64,000 nucleotides of DNA from Ensifer sp. IC4062. GTDB taxonomy: Bacteria; Pseudomonadota; Alphaproteobacteria; Rhizobiales; Rhizobiaceae. Positions 36,804-46,060 of this stretch are shown piece after piece. The position numbers were made by a program, and so were the translations under genes. Positions within the stretch are counted from its first letter, which is position 1. Every line of letters starts with the position of its first letter. The notes under the pieces were generated by a model. That model worked only from the letters and a program-made list of their open reading frames with translations. It searched no databases and was not told the origin of the DNA. Location: positions 1 to 64,000 of the forward strand of contig NZ_JADYVD010000013.1 of NCBI RefSeq assembly GCF_020193575.1, given 5' to 3'.

Positions 36804-37440
36804 ATGAAAAGGGAAGATGTCGAGCAGTTGCGACAGCGGTCAGCCGTTCGGCAGTGCTGGAGACGTGGGCTTGCCATCGATGTCAGGGAAAGCACCCGCC
36901 GGGCGGTAAAGTTCCGCGCGGCTCCGAAATCGTCATTGTGACTCACGAGGGCGGTGGCTGGGTCGACCCGCTCAGCGACGGCAAGGGCGACGTCTTTTCG
37001 CTCGTCACCCGTCGACGGCGTCGGGTTTATCGAAGGACTTGAGCGGATCGCTACGCTCGTCGGCTATCAGCCGTCACTACTTACCTGGCGCAAACCACTC
37101 CAACCTGAGGCGCCTATCGTCACGACCGCAGAGCGCTGGCTGTCGTGCAGAAGCCCCGTCCCAGGCTCGGGCGCGTGGCGTTACTTTGCGTTGGGAACGC
37201 TCTGCCTCGATCATCCGGACGGCAGCGCGGCAGGGGTATGCTACGCGATGGGCAGTCGGCAGCCCATACCCTCTGCGCCTATCTGAACGGGATGCGCGAT
37301 TGGGGAGGTGCAGGCAATGCAGCGCGGGTGTCTTTCCGTCACGCGCAGTGAAGATGGGATGATCATGCGTCATCGCGTTCGATCGGTCGCCTAGAGGGGT
37401 TGGTCAGACCAAGGTGAGCCGGCTGAGGGAATTACGATCG
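36804..37440 (+). pseudogene. Decayed plasmid DUF3991/Toprim-domain gene (N-terminal part)
   Basis: The start MKREDVEQLRQRSAV is followed, with frame changes, by pieces typical of rhizobial plasmid DUF3991/Toprim proteins: VLETWA..., KFRAAPK / VPRGSEIVIVTHEGGGWVDP, LSDGKGDVFSLV, GVGFIEGLERIATLVGYQPS, and later fragments with WRKP. Intact members are several hundred residues long and carry a C-terminal Toprim domain; here that part is unreadable. At least three frameshifts occur. Such genes usually accompany ArdC-like and DUF736 genes on conjugative plasmids, as here. Confidence 0.6.
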
Positions 37441-38316
37441 AGCTTGTAGCCAAGGCTGTCGAGGTTCTCGAGCGCCGGTCATTTCGGGTGGCATCTGCCC
37501 ATGGCCTCACGTCGCTCTGGCCGGTGCTTATCGCAAGGCCCGTGTGCAAGGATCACCTCTCAGCCGAGATCCTTCGTCAGCTCAACCGCTTCCGCGACCA
37601 TCTCAACGACCTGTTCGGCACACCGGACACACTGGCAATTCCGGACGGACCCGGTGATCGGCCCTAGCGGATCACGACGAGGCAGTTCAGACGCACGATC
37701 GCATGGCACATTGCCAACTGGCCCTTCGGCACAATCGCCGACATGATTCAGTATAAACATGCTTCCGTTGCCGCCTTCTAGGCTATGCCGGCTCCAGCCA
37801 ATTCGGCTTCCGCGCGGAGGTCGAGAACCAGCACAGCCTCGGCGAGCTCGATGATCTGTTGACTTATTTCGATGAGCGTCGGGCCGGCGCGACGCTGTCC
37901 GGACCCGCCGCAACGCGCATACCGAGACGCTCGACGGCATATCGGCAGAACTCGGCCGCATCCGGCGATAATTGCGGATCCTTCCCGGCTCCACAATGCT
38001 GGCGAGCCTCACGCGAACATTGCATGTCGGGGTGCTGGCCGACTGCTTCTTCGATCCCGGCACTGCCGCCTGCCTGAAGCAGGCAACTGATGCCAAAGGC
38101 CCGCTGATAGCGCTTTGCCAGCCGACCCTTTGGCCCAATGCCTGCATCACCGCAAGACATCGGCCCGCCTAGGCTCGTTCAGCGCAAGAAGCCAGGAGCC
38201 TGTTGAAGGAGAAGCGGCTGTCCCATCTGCAGCGCAGTACCCTGCAGCAAGACCTCGAGCGAATGACGGCGGTCCTGATCAGCATAGACGAGGTTCGGAC
38301 CGCGTCTGGCTCCTGA
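37441..38316 (+). pseudogene. Decayed site-specific integrase (tyrosine recombinase) gene
   Basis: In + frames I read FRDHLNDLFGTPDTLAIPDG, then ITTRQFRRTIAWHIANWPFG with TIADMIQYKHASVAAF. This resembles the active-site Arg/His region of plasmid- and island-borne tyrosine recombinases (usual form TTRQFRRTLAWFIA....G...YRH). Next come YAGSSQFGFRAEVENQH, the tail FFDPGTAACLKQATDAKGPL, and SHLQRSTLQQDLERM. Stops and frameshifts interrupt it repeatedly. No attachment site or tRNA is visible next to it. Confidence 0.55.
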
Positions 38317-38663
38317 TGCTAAGCGGGCCGTGGCAGGCTTCGACCGCCGAGCGGGATGCGGGCACCGAGGGGCTGCGGCAGGAGCTGGCCAGATCTGTTG
38401 ACGCCAGGGTTGTCGCCTTGCAGCGCTAGCGGCGAGACAACGCCGGCCGAGAGCCGCGCATCATCCATCCGTCCCGCGCGCGCTGATCATGGTCTGCGCC
38501 TTCTTCAGCTCGCCCGTCGAGGCAGGGCTCGGGTGTGGCAAACGCTGCCAGCCCATCAACCCTGTTCCGCACCACCGCCGAGAACAGGGTGTGACGGGCC
38601 GGCCTCCCGCGTCTGCCCCTGCCGCCTCGCCCTCGACGGAGAGGGCGAGTTAAGGAGGCAGCA
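38317..38663. other. Gap upstream of the ArdC-like gene
   Basis: About 350 bases, high in G+C, with overlapping frames on both strands and no recognisable product. The GAGTTAAGGAGGCAGCA just before 38664 gives the ArdC-like gene a strong ribosome-binding site, so its promoter should lie here. Confidence 0.4.
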
Positions 38664-39590
38664 ATGACCACAGATCGCACCCCCCAGACCCCGACTGATG
38701 TCTACGAGCGCGTCACCAGCCAGATCATCGCCGCCATCGAGGCGGAGGCCGGCGAGTACCGGATGCCCTGGCATCACGACGGATCGCCCATCACCACGCC
38801 CATCAACATCGCCTCAAGCAAGGCTTATCGCGGCGTCAACGTCATCGCGCTCTGGGCCGCGGCGCACGCGGCCGGCTATCCCGCCGGTATCTGGGGCACT
38901 TATCGCCAATGGCAGGCGCTTGGCGCCCAAGTCCGCAAGGGCGAACGCGGTCACCTGGTCGTGTTCTGGAAGGTCGCCGATCGCCACGGCGAAGCAGACG
39001 ACCAGGACGGCGACGCGGATAGCGACGAGCCCGGCCGGCACATGTTCGCCCGCGGCTATACGGTGTTCAACTGCGCGCAGGTCGACGGCTACACGCCGCC
39101 CGCAATGCCGGTGCTGCCCGAGGCCGAGCGAATCGAGCGGGCCGAACGCTTCTGCAGCGCCCTCGGCATCGAGATCCGGCACGGCGGCTCGCAGGCCTAC
39201 TACCGTCCGTCCACCGATCACGTGCAGATGCCCGAGTTCGCCTGCTTCCGTGACGCCATCGCCTATTATACCGTGCTGCTTCACGAATGCGGCCACGCCT
39301 CCGGCGCCAGCCACCGCCTCGACCGCGATCTCTCCGGACGCTTCGGCTCCGCCACCTATGCGATGGAGGAATGCACGGTCGAGCTCTTGAGCGCGATGAT
39401 CTGCGCCGACCTCAGCCTCAGCGTCGAACCGCGGCCCGACCATGCCCGCTACATCGCCTCCTGGCTCGAGGTGCTGCGCTCTGACAAGCGCGCCATCTTC
39501 ACCGCTGCGAGCAAGGCGCAGCAGATCGCCGACTGGATGCACGCGCAGCAGGCCGGCGCTCGCCAACACGAGGTTCGGGGCGCCGCATAG
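38664..39590 (+). CDS. ArdC-like antirestriction protein (DUF1738 / zincin domain)
   Basis: The 308-residue protein has the N-terminal ArdC ssDNA-binding domain (DVYERVTSQIIAAIEAEAGE, YRGVNVIALWAAAHAAGY, WGTYRQWQALGAQVRKGERG) and a C-terminal zinc-protease-like domain with LLHECGHASGASHRLDR (HExxH near residue 210) and EECTVELLSAMICADL (third ligand). Such proteins protect incoming plasmid DNA from host restriction during conjugation. AGGAGG lies just upstream. It is directly followed by the decayed mer genes, after which a fragment of a second copy of its C-terminus appears (42110-42321). Confidence 0.88.
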   Translation: MTTDRTPQTPTDVYERVTSQIIAAIEAEAGEYRMPWHHDGSPITTPINIASSKAYRGVNVIALWAAAHAAGYPAGIWGTYRQWQALGAQVRKGERGHLVVFWKVADRHGEADDQDGDADSDEPGRHMFARGYTVFNCAQVDGYTPPAMPVLPEAERIERAERFCSALGIEIRHGGSQAYYRPSTDHVQMPEFACFRDAIAYYTVLLHECGHASGASHRLDRDLSGRFGSATYAMEECTVELLSAMICADLSLSVEPRPDHARYIASWLEVLRSDKRAIFTAASKAQQIADWMHAQQAGARQHEVRGAA

Positions 39591-39611
39591 GCGCCCACGC
39601 AACTCGTCCAG

Positions 39612-40003
39612 TCACAGTTCGCTCCTTGAACAGCGTCTCGATCAGCGGAATTCCGGGAGCGTGCGGTCGCCGCACTGGGCAACGACGTCCTTGAGCACCC
39701 GTTCCATGCGCTTCAGGTCGGCGATCTTCGCCCTGGCGTCCGCAAGGTGGATGGCGGCGACGTCTCGTGCTTCGGCGCAGCGCCGGTCACGCTCGTCAAC
39801 GAGACGCAAGAGCTTGCGGATTTCTTCCAGCGATAAGCCGAGCTCGCCCGCAAGACGAAGCGGAGACGCCGCTCGTGCGTGCTGTCGTAGCTGCGATAGC
39901 CGCTCGCCGTCCGCGGTGGCTCGAGCAAAAGGCCGACCTTCTCAGAATAGCACACCGTCTCAGATTGCAGGCCGTCCGCCGGGCAAGCTCGGCCCGCTGC
40001 ATA
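39612..40003 (-). pseudogene. merR: Decayed MerR-family regulator of a mercury-type module
   Basis: The minus-strand start MQRAELARRTACNL is followed, one base out of frame, by ETVCYSEKVGLLLEPPRTAS then GYRSYDSTHERRLRFVLRA, the MerR DNA-binding domain. A further shift brings IRKLLRLVDERDRRCAEARD and CGDRTLP near the end, where MerR-type metal sensors have their metal-binding cysteine. At least two frameshifts kill it. It is divergent from the merB/merA remnants, the normal layout for such modules. Confidence 0.65.
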
Positions 40004-40019
40004 CCTGTCACCCCGGCCC

Positions 40020-40690
40020 TCGGCAAGGCTGTCATTTCCACGCCGGCGACGCCGCCGGGCTTTGCCGTGCGGCCGGGCGTGACGTTTCCCGACTGCTCGG
40101 TAGTCACATCGCCGGCGGTCCCCGATGCCCTCAAGGCCATGGTCGGCTCCGACCATGTGCTCAATCGCTGGCGCGGTTATGATCCCGCCGCGGGTCGCGT
40201 GCGCGTCGCGCTGCTCCGGCTCTATGCCGAAGACGGACGCGCCCCGATGAGGAGCGCGCTGGGGGGGCATGCGGAACTCAGCGAGACGGCCATCCGGCCT
40301 CTGCTCGCAGACCTGCGCCGGCGCGACCTCGTCGTTCTCGATGGTGATCGGATCGTCGGTGCCATCCCTTCACCGACGGCGAGACCGGCCATCGGGTGAC
40401 ACTGGATGGACGCGTGCTCAACGCCATGTGCGCGGTGGATGCGCTCGGACCATGACCGATCGCGAATCGCAATCGCCGCGAGCTCGCCTGCGCACCACCG
40501 CCTTTTTCTGCTTGGACGAACATCTCTCCGCCTGGCGCAGCGCACGTTCCGCCGAGCAGCCCCGGTTTCGGCAGACGATCGCGGAAGGACTGGAGGCCGG
40601 GCGCGCGCTGTTCGGGCCGAGCCTCGCCGGTCTCGATCACGGCGCCGAAGAGCACGACGGGAGCCAGCCGCCCTCTCCGCGCCAAGGGTG
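40020..40690 (+). pseudogene. merB: Decayed organomercurial lyase gene
   Basis: The first frame holds a winged-helix-like MerB N-terminal domain: VRVALLRLYAEDGRAPM, LSETAIRPLLADLRRRDLVV and LDGDRIVGA. After a shift it continues FTDGETGHRVTLDGRVLNAM then CAVDALG. The catalytic middle, including the first catalytic cysteine region, is deleted. The C-terminal part TTAFFCLDEHLSAWRSA and EGLEAGRALFGPSLAGLD remains. MerB would cleave carbon-mercury bonds and pass Hg(II) to MerA. This copy cannot do so. Confidence 0.62.
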
Positions 40691-40693
40691 GCA

Positions 40694-41995
40694 ATGGGAG
40701 GCGCCCACAACGTCGTGGTGATTGGCGCCGGCTCGGCCGCGATCACGGCCGTAGATCAGGGTGCCCAGGTCGCGCGCGGCGGCAGCGGCACCATCGGGGA
40801 CACCTGCGTCAATGTCGGCTGCGTGCCGCCGAAGACGCTGATCCGCGCCGCCGAGACCCCTGCACAATGCGCGCGCGGCGGTCCGCTCGCGGCATACGGC
40901 GCAGGCCGAACTGAGCGACTGGCGCGGAACCATTCGCCCAGGAGGATGCGCTCGTCTCCGCGCTGCGCCAGGCCAAGTATGTCGAGCTGCTGCCCGCCTA
41001 CAACGGCATCGCTTATCGCAACGAGCCGGCGCGCCTCACCGACGGCGGTGTCGAGGTGAACCGCACGCGCATTCCTGCCGGCAAGATCATCATCGCCACC
41101 GGTGCGCGGCCGGCCCCTACCCGCCATCCCGGGCATCCACACTGTGCCGTATCTGACGAGGACCACGGCGTCGACCTCGAGGAACTGCCGCGCTCGCTGC
41201 TCGTCATCGGCGGTGGCTATATCGGCGGCGAACTCGTCCAGTTATTTGCTCGCGCCGGAGTCAAGGTGACGCTCGTCTGTCGGTCGCGCCTGGTGCCCCA
41301 GGCCGAACCGGAAATCGGCGCGACGCTGACGGGGTATTTCGAGGACGAGGAGATCACCGTCGTCTCCGGCATTGCCCACCGCGCGATCCGCAAGACCGAG
41401 GACGGCGTCTTGTTAACCATCACGCGTGATGGCCAGGATGGTGCGATCGAAGCGGATCAGGTGCTGATCACAACCCACCGCACGCCCAACATCGAAGGCC
41501 TTGACCTTGCCGAACACGGCATCGCCATCTCGCCGACAGGCGGCATCGCGTCGACGACGCATGCGTACGACCACGGCCGGCATCTATGCCGCCGGCGACC
41601 GGCCGCGACCACTTTGTCTACACGGCCGCCTACGGCGCCAAGCTCGCGGCGAAGAGCGCCCCCGACGGCGACAATCTGCGTTACGACAACAGCGCAATGC
41701 CGGCCATCGTATTCACCGATCCGCAGGTGGCGAGCGTCGGGTTGACCGAGACGGCGGCGAGTGCCGCCTCTCGACCAGGCGCCCCGTGCGCTTGCGGCCC
41801 GCGACACCCGCGGCCTCATCAAGCTTGCCACCGACGCTGGCAGCGGTCGTCTGCTCGGCGCCCACATCCTCGCGCCGGAAGGCGCCGACAGCATCCAGAC
41901 CGCGACGCTGGCGATCCGACAGGGCCTTACCGTCAACGATATCGCGGAGACGATCTTTTCCATAGCTCACGACCGTCGAGGGCTTCAAGCTCGCG
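40694..41995 (+). pseudogene. merA: Decayed mercuric reductase gene
   Basis: A flavoprotein disulfide reductase is readable across several frames: VVVIGAGSAAITAVDQGAQV (FAD site), GDTCVNVGCVPPKTLIRAAE (redox-active CxxxxC), AGKIIIATGARP, RSLLVIGGGYIGGELVQLFA (NADPH site), VLITTHRTPNIEGLDL, then IFTDPQVASVGLTE in another frame and ATDAGSGRLLGAHILAPEGA near the end. Frameshifts occur around 40900, 41560 and 41770, and the final CC pair is not seen. Intact MerA reduces Hg(II) to Hg(0). This copy is dead. Confidence 0.7.
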
Positions 41996-42109
41996 TCACT
42001 GGCCTTCGACAGGCTGTCGTGCTGTGCCGGCTCAACAACGCTGTTGGCAGCGGTTTACCTGGGGGAATTCGCTCAATCGCTGCTGACTGCTTGACTGTCA
42101 GAATATGTT

Positions 42110-42321
42110 GCCGGCTTGGCAGCTGCTTCCTATGCGCCGACCTCGGCATCGCGCCGGAACTCGAGCCGCGGCAGGATCACGTGTCATACCTTCAGTCCTG
42201 GCTCACCGTCCTATCAGGAGACAAGCGGGCGATCATCCACGCCGCGGCGCATGCCCAGCGTACCGCTGCCTATTTTCATGATGTTCAGCCGGCGGAGCAG
42301 CAAGACCGGCAGGCGGCTTGA
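42110..42321 (+). pseudogene. Fragment of a second ArdC-like gene
   Basis: The frame reads LCADLGIAPELEPRQDHVSY, LQSWLTVLSGDKRAIIHAAA, and HAQRTAAYF. This aligns with the end of the intact ArdC-like protein at 38664 (ICADLSLSVEPRPDHARYIA, SWLEVLRSDKRAIFTAASKA). Only the last 65 or so residues remain. It lies immediately after the merA remnant, so the mer block is bounded on both sides by ArdC C-terminal sequence. Confidence 0.7.
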
Positions 42322-42981
42322 AACAGGCTAAAGCAGCTCCCGGCGTCCCGCAATCAGGACTGGCGTCGCCAACGGCGGTGGCCGACTCCACCACCGGCTC
42401 GGTCTTCATCTGCAGTCTTTATCCCTTCGCAAGGCCAACTTCTTCCGATCGAGTTCTTCTGTGGGCCGAATTTCGGCTTGCGGGACGACTTGATTTCGGC
42501 GGTGAACGGCTTTGTCTGCTTGCGCGTGGATCCTCTCGGGCAGAACGATTCGCGCTGCAACGATATACCGCGTATGGATCCATGCAACTGGCGCCTCTGC
42601 GGAGCTCCATCGGAGATGTTGGCGGCAAACGACCTGGCATCCGGCGCGGTTTCACCTATGAGCCGTTTGAACAGATGCGATCGCACGGTGCTAGAGTCAC
42701 CATGCTCCTCCTCCTCATTGTCGCCGGCGCTCCCTCTCGGGGGCTCGATGAGGCATGTCTGACCGGAGAACGGCTTCGCCTCGATCGTTCTCCCGCAACG
42801 CCCCTGCAGAACTTTCTTCCCTTGGCGGCTCCGCCACCATTCCTCGCGGAACAACAAAGTTCATCCCGGCCGCCCTCCATTTCATTCCGGCCCTTCAGGT
42901 GCGGTCCGATCGTCCCCGGTCTTTGCGACAGCCATCGAGGCCGCGAAGGGCGCGGCCCGAACAACGAAAGGAACATGACAA
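42322..42981. other. Gap between the ArdC fragment and DUF736; no gene supported
   Basis: About 660 bases. A long + frame runs from 42318 into the DUF736 gene but is an unlikely protein (wrong composition, overlaps the real gene in another frame). Short frames on the other strand also look accidental. The region just before 42982 carries AAAGGAACATGACAA, the ribosome-binding site of the DUF736 gene. Confidence 0.4.
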
Positions 42982-43293
42982 ATGGCAACTATCGGTACCT
43001 TCACGTCCACCGAAAACGGCTTCACCGGCTCGATCCGCACCCTCGCCCTCAACATCAAGGCTCGCATCGCCCGCATCGAAAATCCCTCCGACAAGGGCCC
43101 GCACTTTCGCATCTACGCCGGTGCCGTCGAGCTGGGCGCCGCCTGGCAGAAGCGCTCCAACGAGAGCGACCGCGACTATCTCTCGGTCAAGCTCGACGAT
43201 CCGAGCTTCCCGGCTCCGATCTACGCGACGCTGACGGAAGTCGAAGGCGAAGACGGCTTCCAGCTCATCTGGTCCCGCCCAAACCGCGACTGA
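42982..43293 (+). CDS. DUF736 family plasmid protein
   Basis: The 103-residue protein reads [20 protein letters not shown], has [36 protein letters not shown], and ends LIWSRPNRD. It is a full-length, typical DUF736 protein. These small cytosolic proteins are very common on alphaproteobacterial plasmids next to ArdC and conjugation genes. The fold is thought to be OB-like and the function is unknown. AAAGGA precedes the ATG. The GCCCCGCCCGG...CGGGCGGGGCTTT stem just after the stop (about 43304-43332) looks like its terminator. Confidence 0.9.
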   Translation: MATIGTFTSTENGFTGSIRTLALNIKARIARIENPSDKGPHFRIYAGAVELGAAWQKRSNESDRDYLSVKLDDPSFPAPIYATLTEVEGEDGFQLIWSRPNRD

Positions 43294-43303
43294 AGCGCCT
43301 GCC

Positions 43304-43333
43304 AGCCCCGCCCGGATGCGGGCGGGGCTTTAA
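43304..43333 (+). terminator. Rho-independent terminator after the DUF736 gene
   Basis: The stem AGCCCCGCCCG-GATG-CGGGCGGGGCT is followed by TTAA on the + strand, 11 bases after the DUF736 stop. The stem is strong and GC-rich, although the T run is short. It separates DUF736 from the toxin-antitoxin pair. Confidence 0.6.
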
Positions 43334-43430
43334 CCGCTGATATACACAACATTTACAACAATACTGTAAATGCTGGATATGTATCGGTTCTGATGCTATA
43401 GTGCCCTTGCAAAGTCATCTGGAGATCAAC

Positions 43431-43697
43431 ATGCCCCGCACCGGTGGTTCCTATTCGACAAGCGATCTTTCCCGGAAGTCCGGCGATATCATCGCCGAGG
43501 CGTTGCGCCATCCGGTCACGATCACCCAGCGCAACAAGCCGCGCCTCGTCCTTCTTAACATCGATGACTACGAACGGCTGATACGGCAGTCCGATGCCCG
43601 TTCAGTCGGCACACTCGAAACCATGCCGAGTGAGCTGCTCAACGAATTCGAGGCGGCGGTGGACACCTATGCGGGGACCGACGAGACCAACCGATGA
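43431..43697 (+). CDS. Phd/YefM-type antitoxin
   Basis: The 88-residue protein starts MPRTGGSYSTSDLSRKSGDI and has IAEALRHPVTITQRNKPRLV then LLNIDDYERL, the Phd/YefM DNA-binding and dimer domain (a small sheet and the DYERL helix). The C-terminal 30 residues are the flexible toxin-binding part. I chose ATG 43431, with GGAG six bases before it, over the upstream start at 43401. The stop overlaps the start of the toxin gene by four bases (ATGA). It would normally neutralise the toxin and repress the operon. The toxin is interrupted here, so it may now be an orphan repressor. Confidence 0.85.
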   Translation: MPRTGGSYSTSDLSRKSGDIIAEALRHPVTITQRNKPRLVLLNIDDYERLIRQSDARSVGTLETMPSELLNEFEAAVDTYAGTDETNR

Positions 43698-44110
43698 GCA
43701 GCTATGATGACATCCAGACCGCGACGGTCATCTATTATCCCTATTTATGGGTGCGGTAAGCCCGAAAAGGGGAGACAGAGGGGCGGAAGGATCGGCCAGT
43801 CGCCGTTGGCGTGAGGCTTGCCCGAACTGACGGCGACCTGGTTCTGTTTTTCCCGATCACCACCAAGCAGCCCGAGCAGGCTCGCTTCGCGGCTGAAATT
43901 CCGGCCATGGAGAAGCGGCGGGCCGGCCTCGATGCAGATCTGCGCCTCTGGATCATCTTCGATGAATTCAACACCGATATCGTTGGCCGCTCCTTTTACA
44001 TCGAGCCGGAGCCTCCGATCGGGCGGTTCAGCAAAGCGTTCTTCCTTCCCCTCCTCCGCGAGTTCATCGCGCGCCGCAAATCGCTCACCGAGATCAGCCG
44101 GATCAGATAG
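43694..44110 (+). pseudogene. Plasmid toxin gene stopped by one in-frame nonsense codon
   Basis: From ATG 43694 the frame reads MSSYDDIQTATVIYYPYLWV-R, then TAA at 43757-43759, then continues in the same frame without another change: ARKGETEGRKDRPVAVGVRL, DLVLFFPITTKQPEQARFAA, then LDADLRLWIIFDEFNTDI, and finally IGRFSKAFFLPLLREFIARR to the stop at 44110. Proteins I recall with this layout are about 138 residues and have Glu in place of the stop, so a single GAA to TAA change is enough. The rest is well conserved, which suggests the mutation is recent. I cannot name the toxin family; it is paired with a Phd-type antitoxin. Confidence 0.75.
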
Positions 44111-44757
44111 CACACTCTGAGATTCCTTCCCGGACGAGTGGGGCGGGACGTCCACTCCGGCCGGCCCCTGAGAAGTGGTGGTGTGCCATTCCGATGTCTT
44201 CGATGAGTTTGTGGCGTTCGTTGCGGGTTGGTGTTGGATCGCCGACTGCTCGGTTCTGTCGGGCTGGCAAGTCATCGTTCGCGGTTTCGAGTACGGCGAC
44301 GGGAGATGTAAACGGGTGACTGGCCGAGGTAACGGCGTCAGAGACGCGAGCCGCCTCCGGCTCATCAGAGAAAAGCGCGAACAGGCATCGACGAACGTCA
44401 GGCATCGTCCCAAATCTCGTCGAGGGCTTTACGGGGAAGAGGCCTGCGAGCGCAGCGATTGCGATCGGTTGCGCCTCTCCTTTCGACCCTGCCGTCATTT
44501 GCATTGGGGATGTTGCACCCTCTTCGTGCCACAACCGGGCGGCGTCAGGTCCTTCACGTCGTTTCGGCCTTTCAGGTGCGTCCCTCCTTTCCGGTCCGCG
44601 ACCTATCCCCGGGATGACCGCAGTTCGAAAGGAGAGAATATATGCAACAGCTCGCTCAATTCCTCGCGGCCACCGGCCGCCGGCTCCGATCCCGTTTTTC
44701 GTCGAGATCGAGGTGTCCTTCGAAACCGACTGGAACCAGCGCCGATGAGGTTTTTCT
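44111..44757. other. Gap with a frameshifted short peptide gene before a terminator
   Basis: Most of these 650 bases hold only shadow frames. GGAGAGAATAT precedes an ATG at 44642 that starts MQQLAQFLAATG. A frameshift later, other frames give SDPVF and ETDWN-like words and a stop just before the terminator at 44758. It looks like a short, damaged gene with its own ribosome-binding site and terminator. I do not recognise the product. Confidence 0.35.
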
Positions 44758-44781
44758 AGGCCCGCTTCGGCGGGCCTTTTT
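44758..44781 (+). terminator. Rho-independent terminator
   Basis: AGGCCCGC-TTC-GGCGGGCCT is followed directly by TTTTTC on the + strand, a strong canonical hairpin and T run. It ends the short damaged gene starting at 44642. Confidence 0.85.
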
Positions 44782-45038
44782 CATCTGGGCATGGACGCAC
44801 GCGGGCGATAACCGCGTCTTCGTTTCTGTCGCAGCAGATCGAGAAACAGCCGGACCGCTTCCTCTTCGTGGCCGAAATGATGGACCATCATCTGTCCTCT
44901 GGTTCCAATGCGGCCCCACTTACGAAGCAGGCAGACATCGCCGAACAGGTTTGGTTCGATCGACATCGCATAGTAGCGAGCCATGTTCTTTGAGGCGTCC
45001 GAGCGTTCGACATAGAGGTGGTAGGGTTGAGAGATCAT
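44781..45038 (-). CDS. WGR-domain protein
   Basis: The 85-residue protein (from ATG 45038, MISQPYHLYVERSDASKNMA) is a single WGR domain: RYYAMSIEPNLFGDVCLLRK, WGRIGTRGQ (the Trp-Gly-Arg signature near residue 41) and a final VRLFLDLLRQKRRRGY helix. WGR domains bind DNA ends or nucleic acid in PARPs and bacterial regulators. Single-domain copies are frequent on rhizobial plasmids, function unknown. I chose 45038 over 45080 because the domain begins right there. It ends at the terminator of the facing gene. Confidence 0.8.
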   Translation of the reverse strand: MISQPYHLYVERSDASKNMARYYAMSIEPNLFGDVCLLRKWGRIGTRGQMMVHHFGHEEEAVRLFLDLLRQKRRRGYRPRASMPR

Positions 45039-45237
45039 AGGACCAGAATCGCCGATCCCGGTGGTTGCGTCCAACGACACTTATGAATCGATAGGCAGGG
45101 ATCGATTCATATCGTTGATGATGCTGGAGTCGTGAAGGGCTTGGGCGAGACGCCTTCGGCGCACGGCTCTATTCGCCTTGCTCACGGGAGCCCGCACGCG
45201 GTCTCCGCCCAGTCGGGTGACGATCCTCTCGCGAACG

Positions 45238-45834
45238 TCAACTACACCATCCGTGTCTCTCACCGTCCCAGGACCTTGCAAGGCCTTCATGGATGAGTGT
45301 GCTGCCGAGCGAGCGTCCCGCGCGGGTCACCGTACGGAGCTTGCGCCCATACTTGTCCTCGTCTCGGACGCCGGTCGAAAGCGAGAACGTCCCCGCGTTA
45401 AGCAGGGCCAGGAGGCGCGCCTTCGCCGCCTCCCCTTTTAGCCGTTCTGCCTCGCATCGCGGCGGGTTCAACTCAGGTGTGTCGATATCGGCAATGCGGA
45501 TTTTCTCGCCTTCGAACCAGAACGTATCGCCGTCGACGACACAGTTGATGTGACGGCTATCGCCGCAGATCGAAAACGAAGCTGACAGTGAATCCGCTGT
45601 CGAGGGGTTGGCGAAAGCCAGGAGGCTCGTGAGGTTGCTTGTGCCGTAAGCTGAGAGGAATCCAGCGACGGCAATGATCGCGAGCCCGACGATCGCGATT
45701 GTTCTTCCGCGACGACGAGGATAAGCGACACGAGGTCGCTTCCGCTTAGTGGGTATTTCTTGCCGACGGCCGCCGCCGGCCTTCCGGGGCCTCCGGAATG
45801 GCGTCACGTTGTTTTGCGCCAATTTAGTCTCCAT
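45238..45834 (-). CDS. Thermonuclease-family (SNase-like) protein with membrane anchor
   Basis: The 198-residue protein has a basic N-terminus (KRKRPRVAYPRRRGR), a membrane anchor or uncleaved signal (TIAIVGLAIIAVAGFLSAYG, residues 44-63), then a staphylococcal-nuclease fold. That fold has VVDGDTFWFEGEKIRIADID-type sequence carrying the DGDT and IRxADIDxPE motifs, EAAKARLLALL, DKYGRKLRTV, and a final LIHEGLARSW. Catalytic Arg/Glu equivalents seem present (IADIDTPE and YGRKLR). It would cut nucleic acid at the cell surface. Such genes are common next to tra regions. It reads in the same direction as traG, upstream debris between them. Confidence 0.85.
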   Translation of the reverse strand: METKLAQNNVTPFRRPRKAGGGRRQEIPTKRKRPRVAYPRRRGRTIAIVGLAIIAVAGFLSAYGTSNLTSLLAFANPSTADSLSASFSICGDSRHINCVVDGDTFWFEGEKIRIADIDTPELNPPRCEAERLKGEAAKARLLALLNAGTFSLSTGVRDEDKYGRKLRTVTRAGRSLGSTLIHEGLARSWDGERHGWCS

Positions 45835-46060
45835 GCATTTCGCCGAACGGTACGATGGCCATGGTTTCGTCCGGGTTTACCGACAACCTGGTACGGCCGA
45901 TAAAGCAGTGTGCGAGGTGCGGGGGCGCAGTCGGTCCCGCCTCCCCTTCGGGTAACTCAGTTGAGGCTCCTGCGGCTGCGCTGTTTCCCGCCCTCCCACG
46001 ACGAGAATTCCCGAAATCCCGCCCGTTGGGCGTCGCGCACGCTGATTTCTCCGATACTCT

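Noticed and set aside
38698-39602. Long alternative frames on both strands of the ArdC-like gene
   Set aside because: Low-complexity Arg/Ser/Pro or Val/Ala/Glu-type shadow composition. The ArdC frame has conserved motifs.
42318-43340. A 340-codon + frame across the gap and the DUF736 gene
   Set aside because: It overlaps the well-supported DUF736 gene in another frame, has an Arg/Pro/Ser-rich improbable composition and matches no family.
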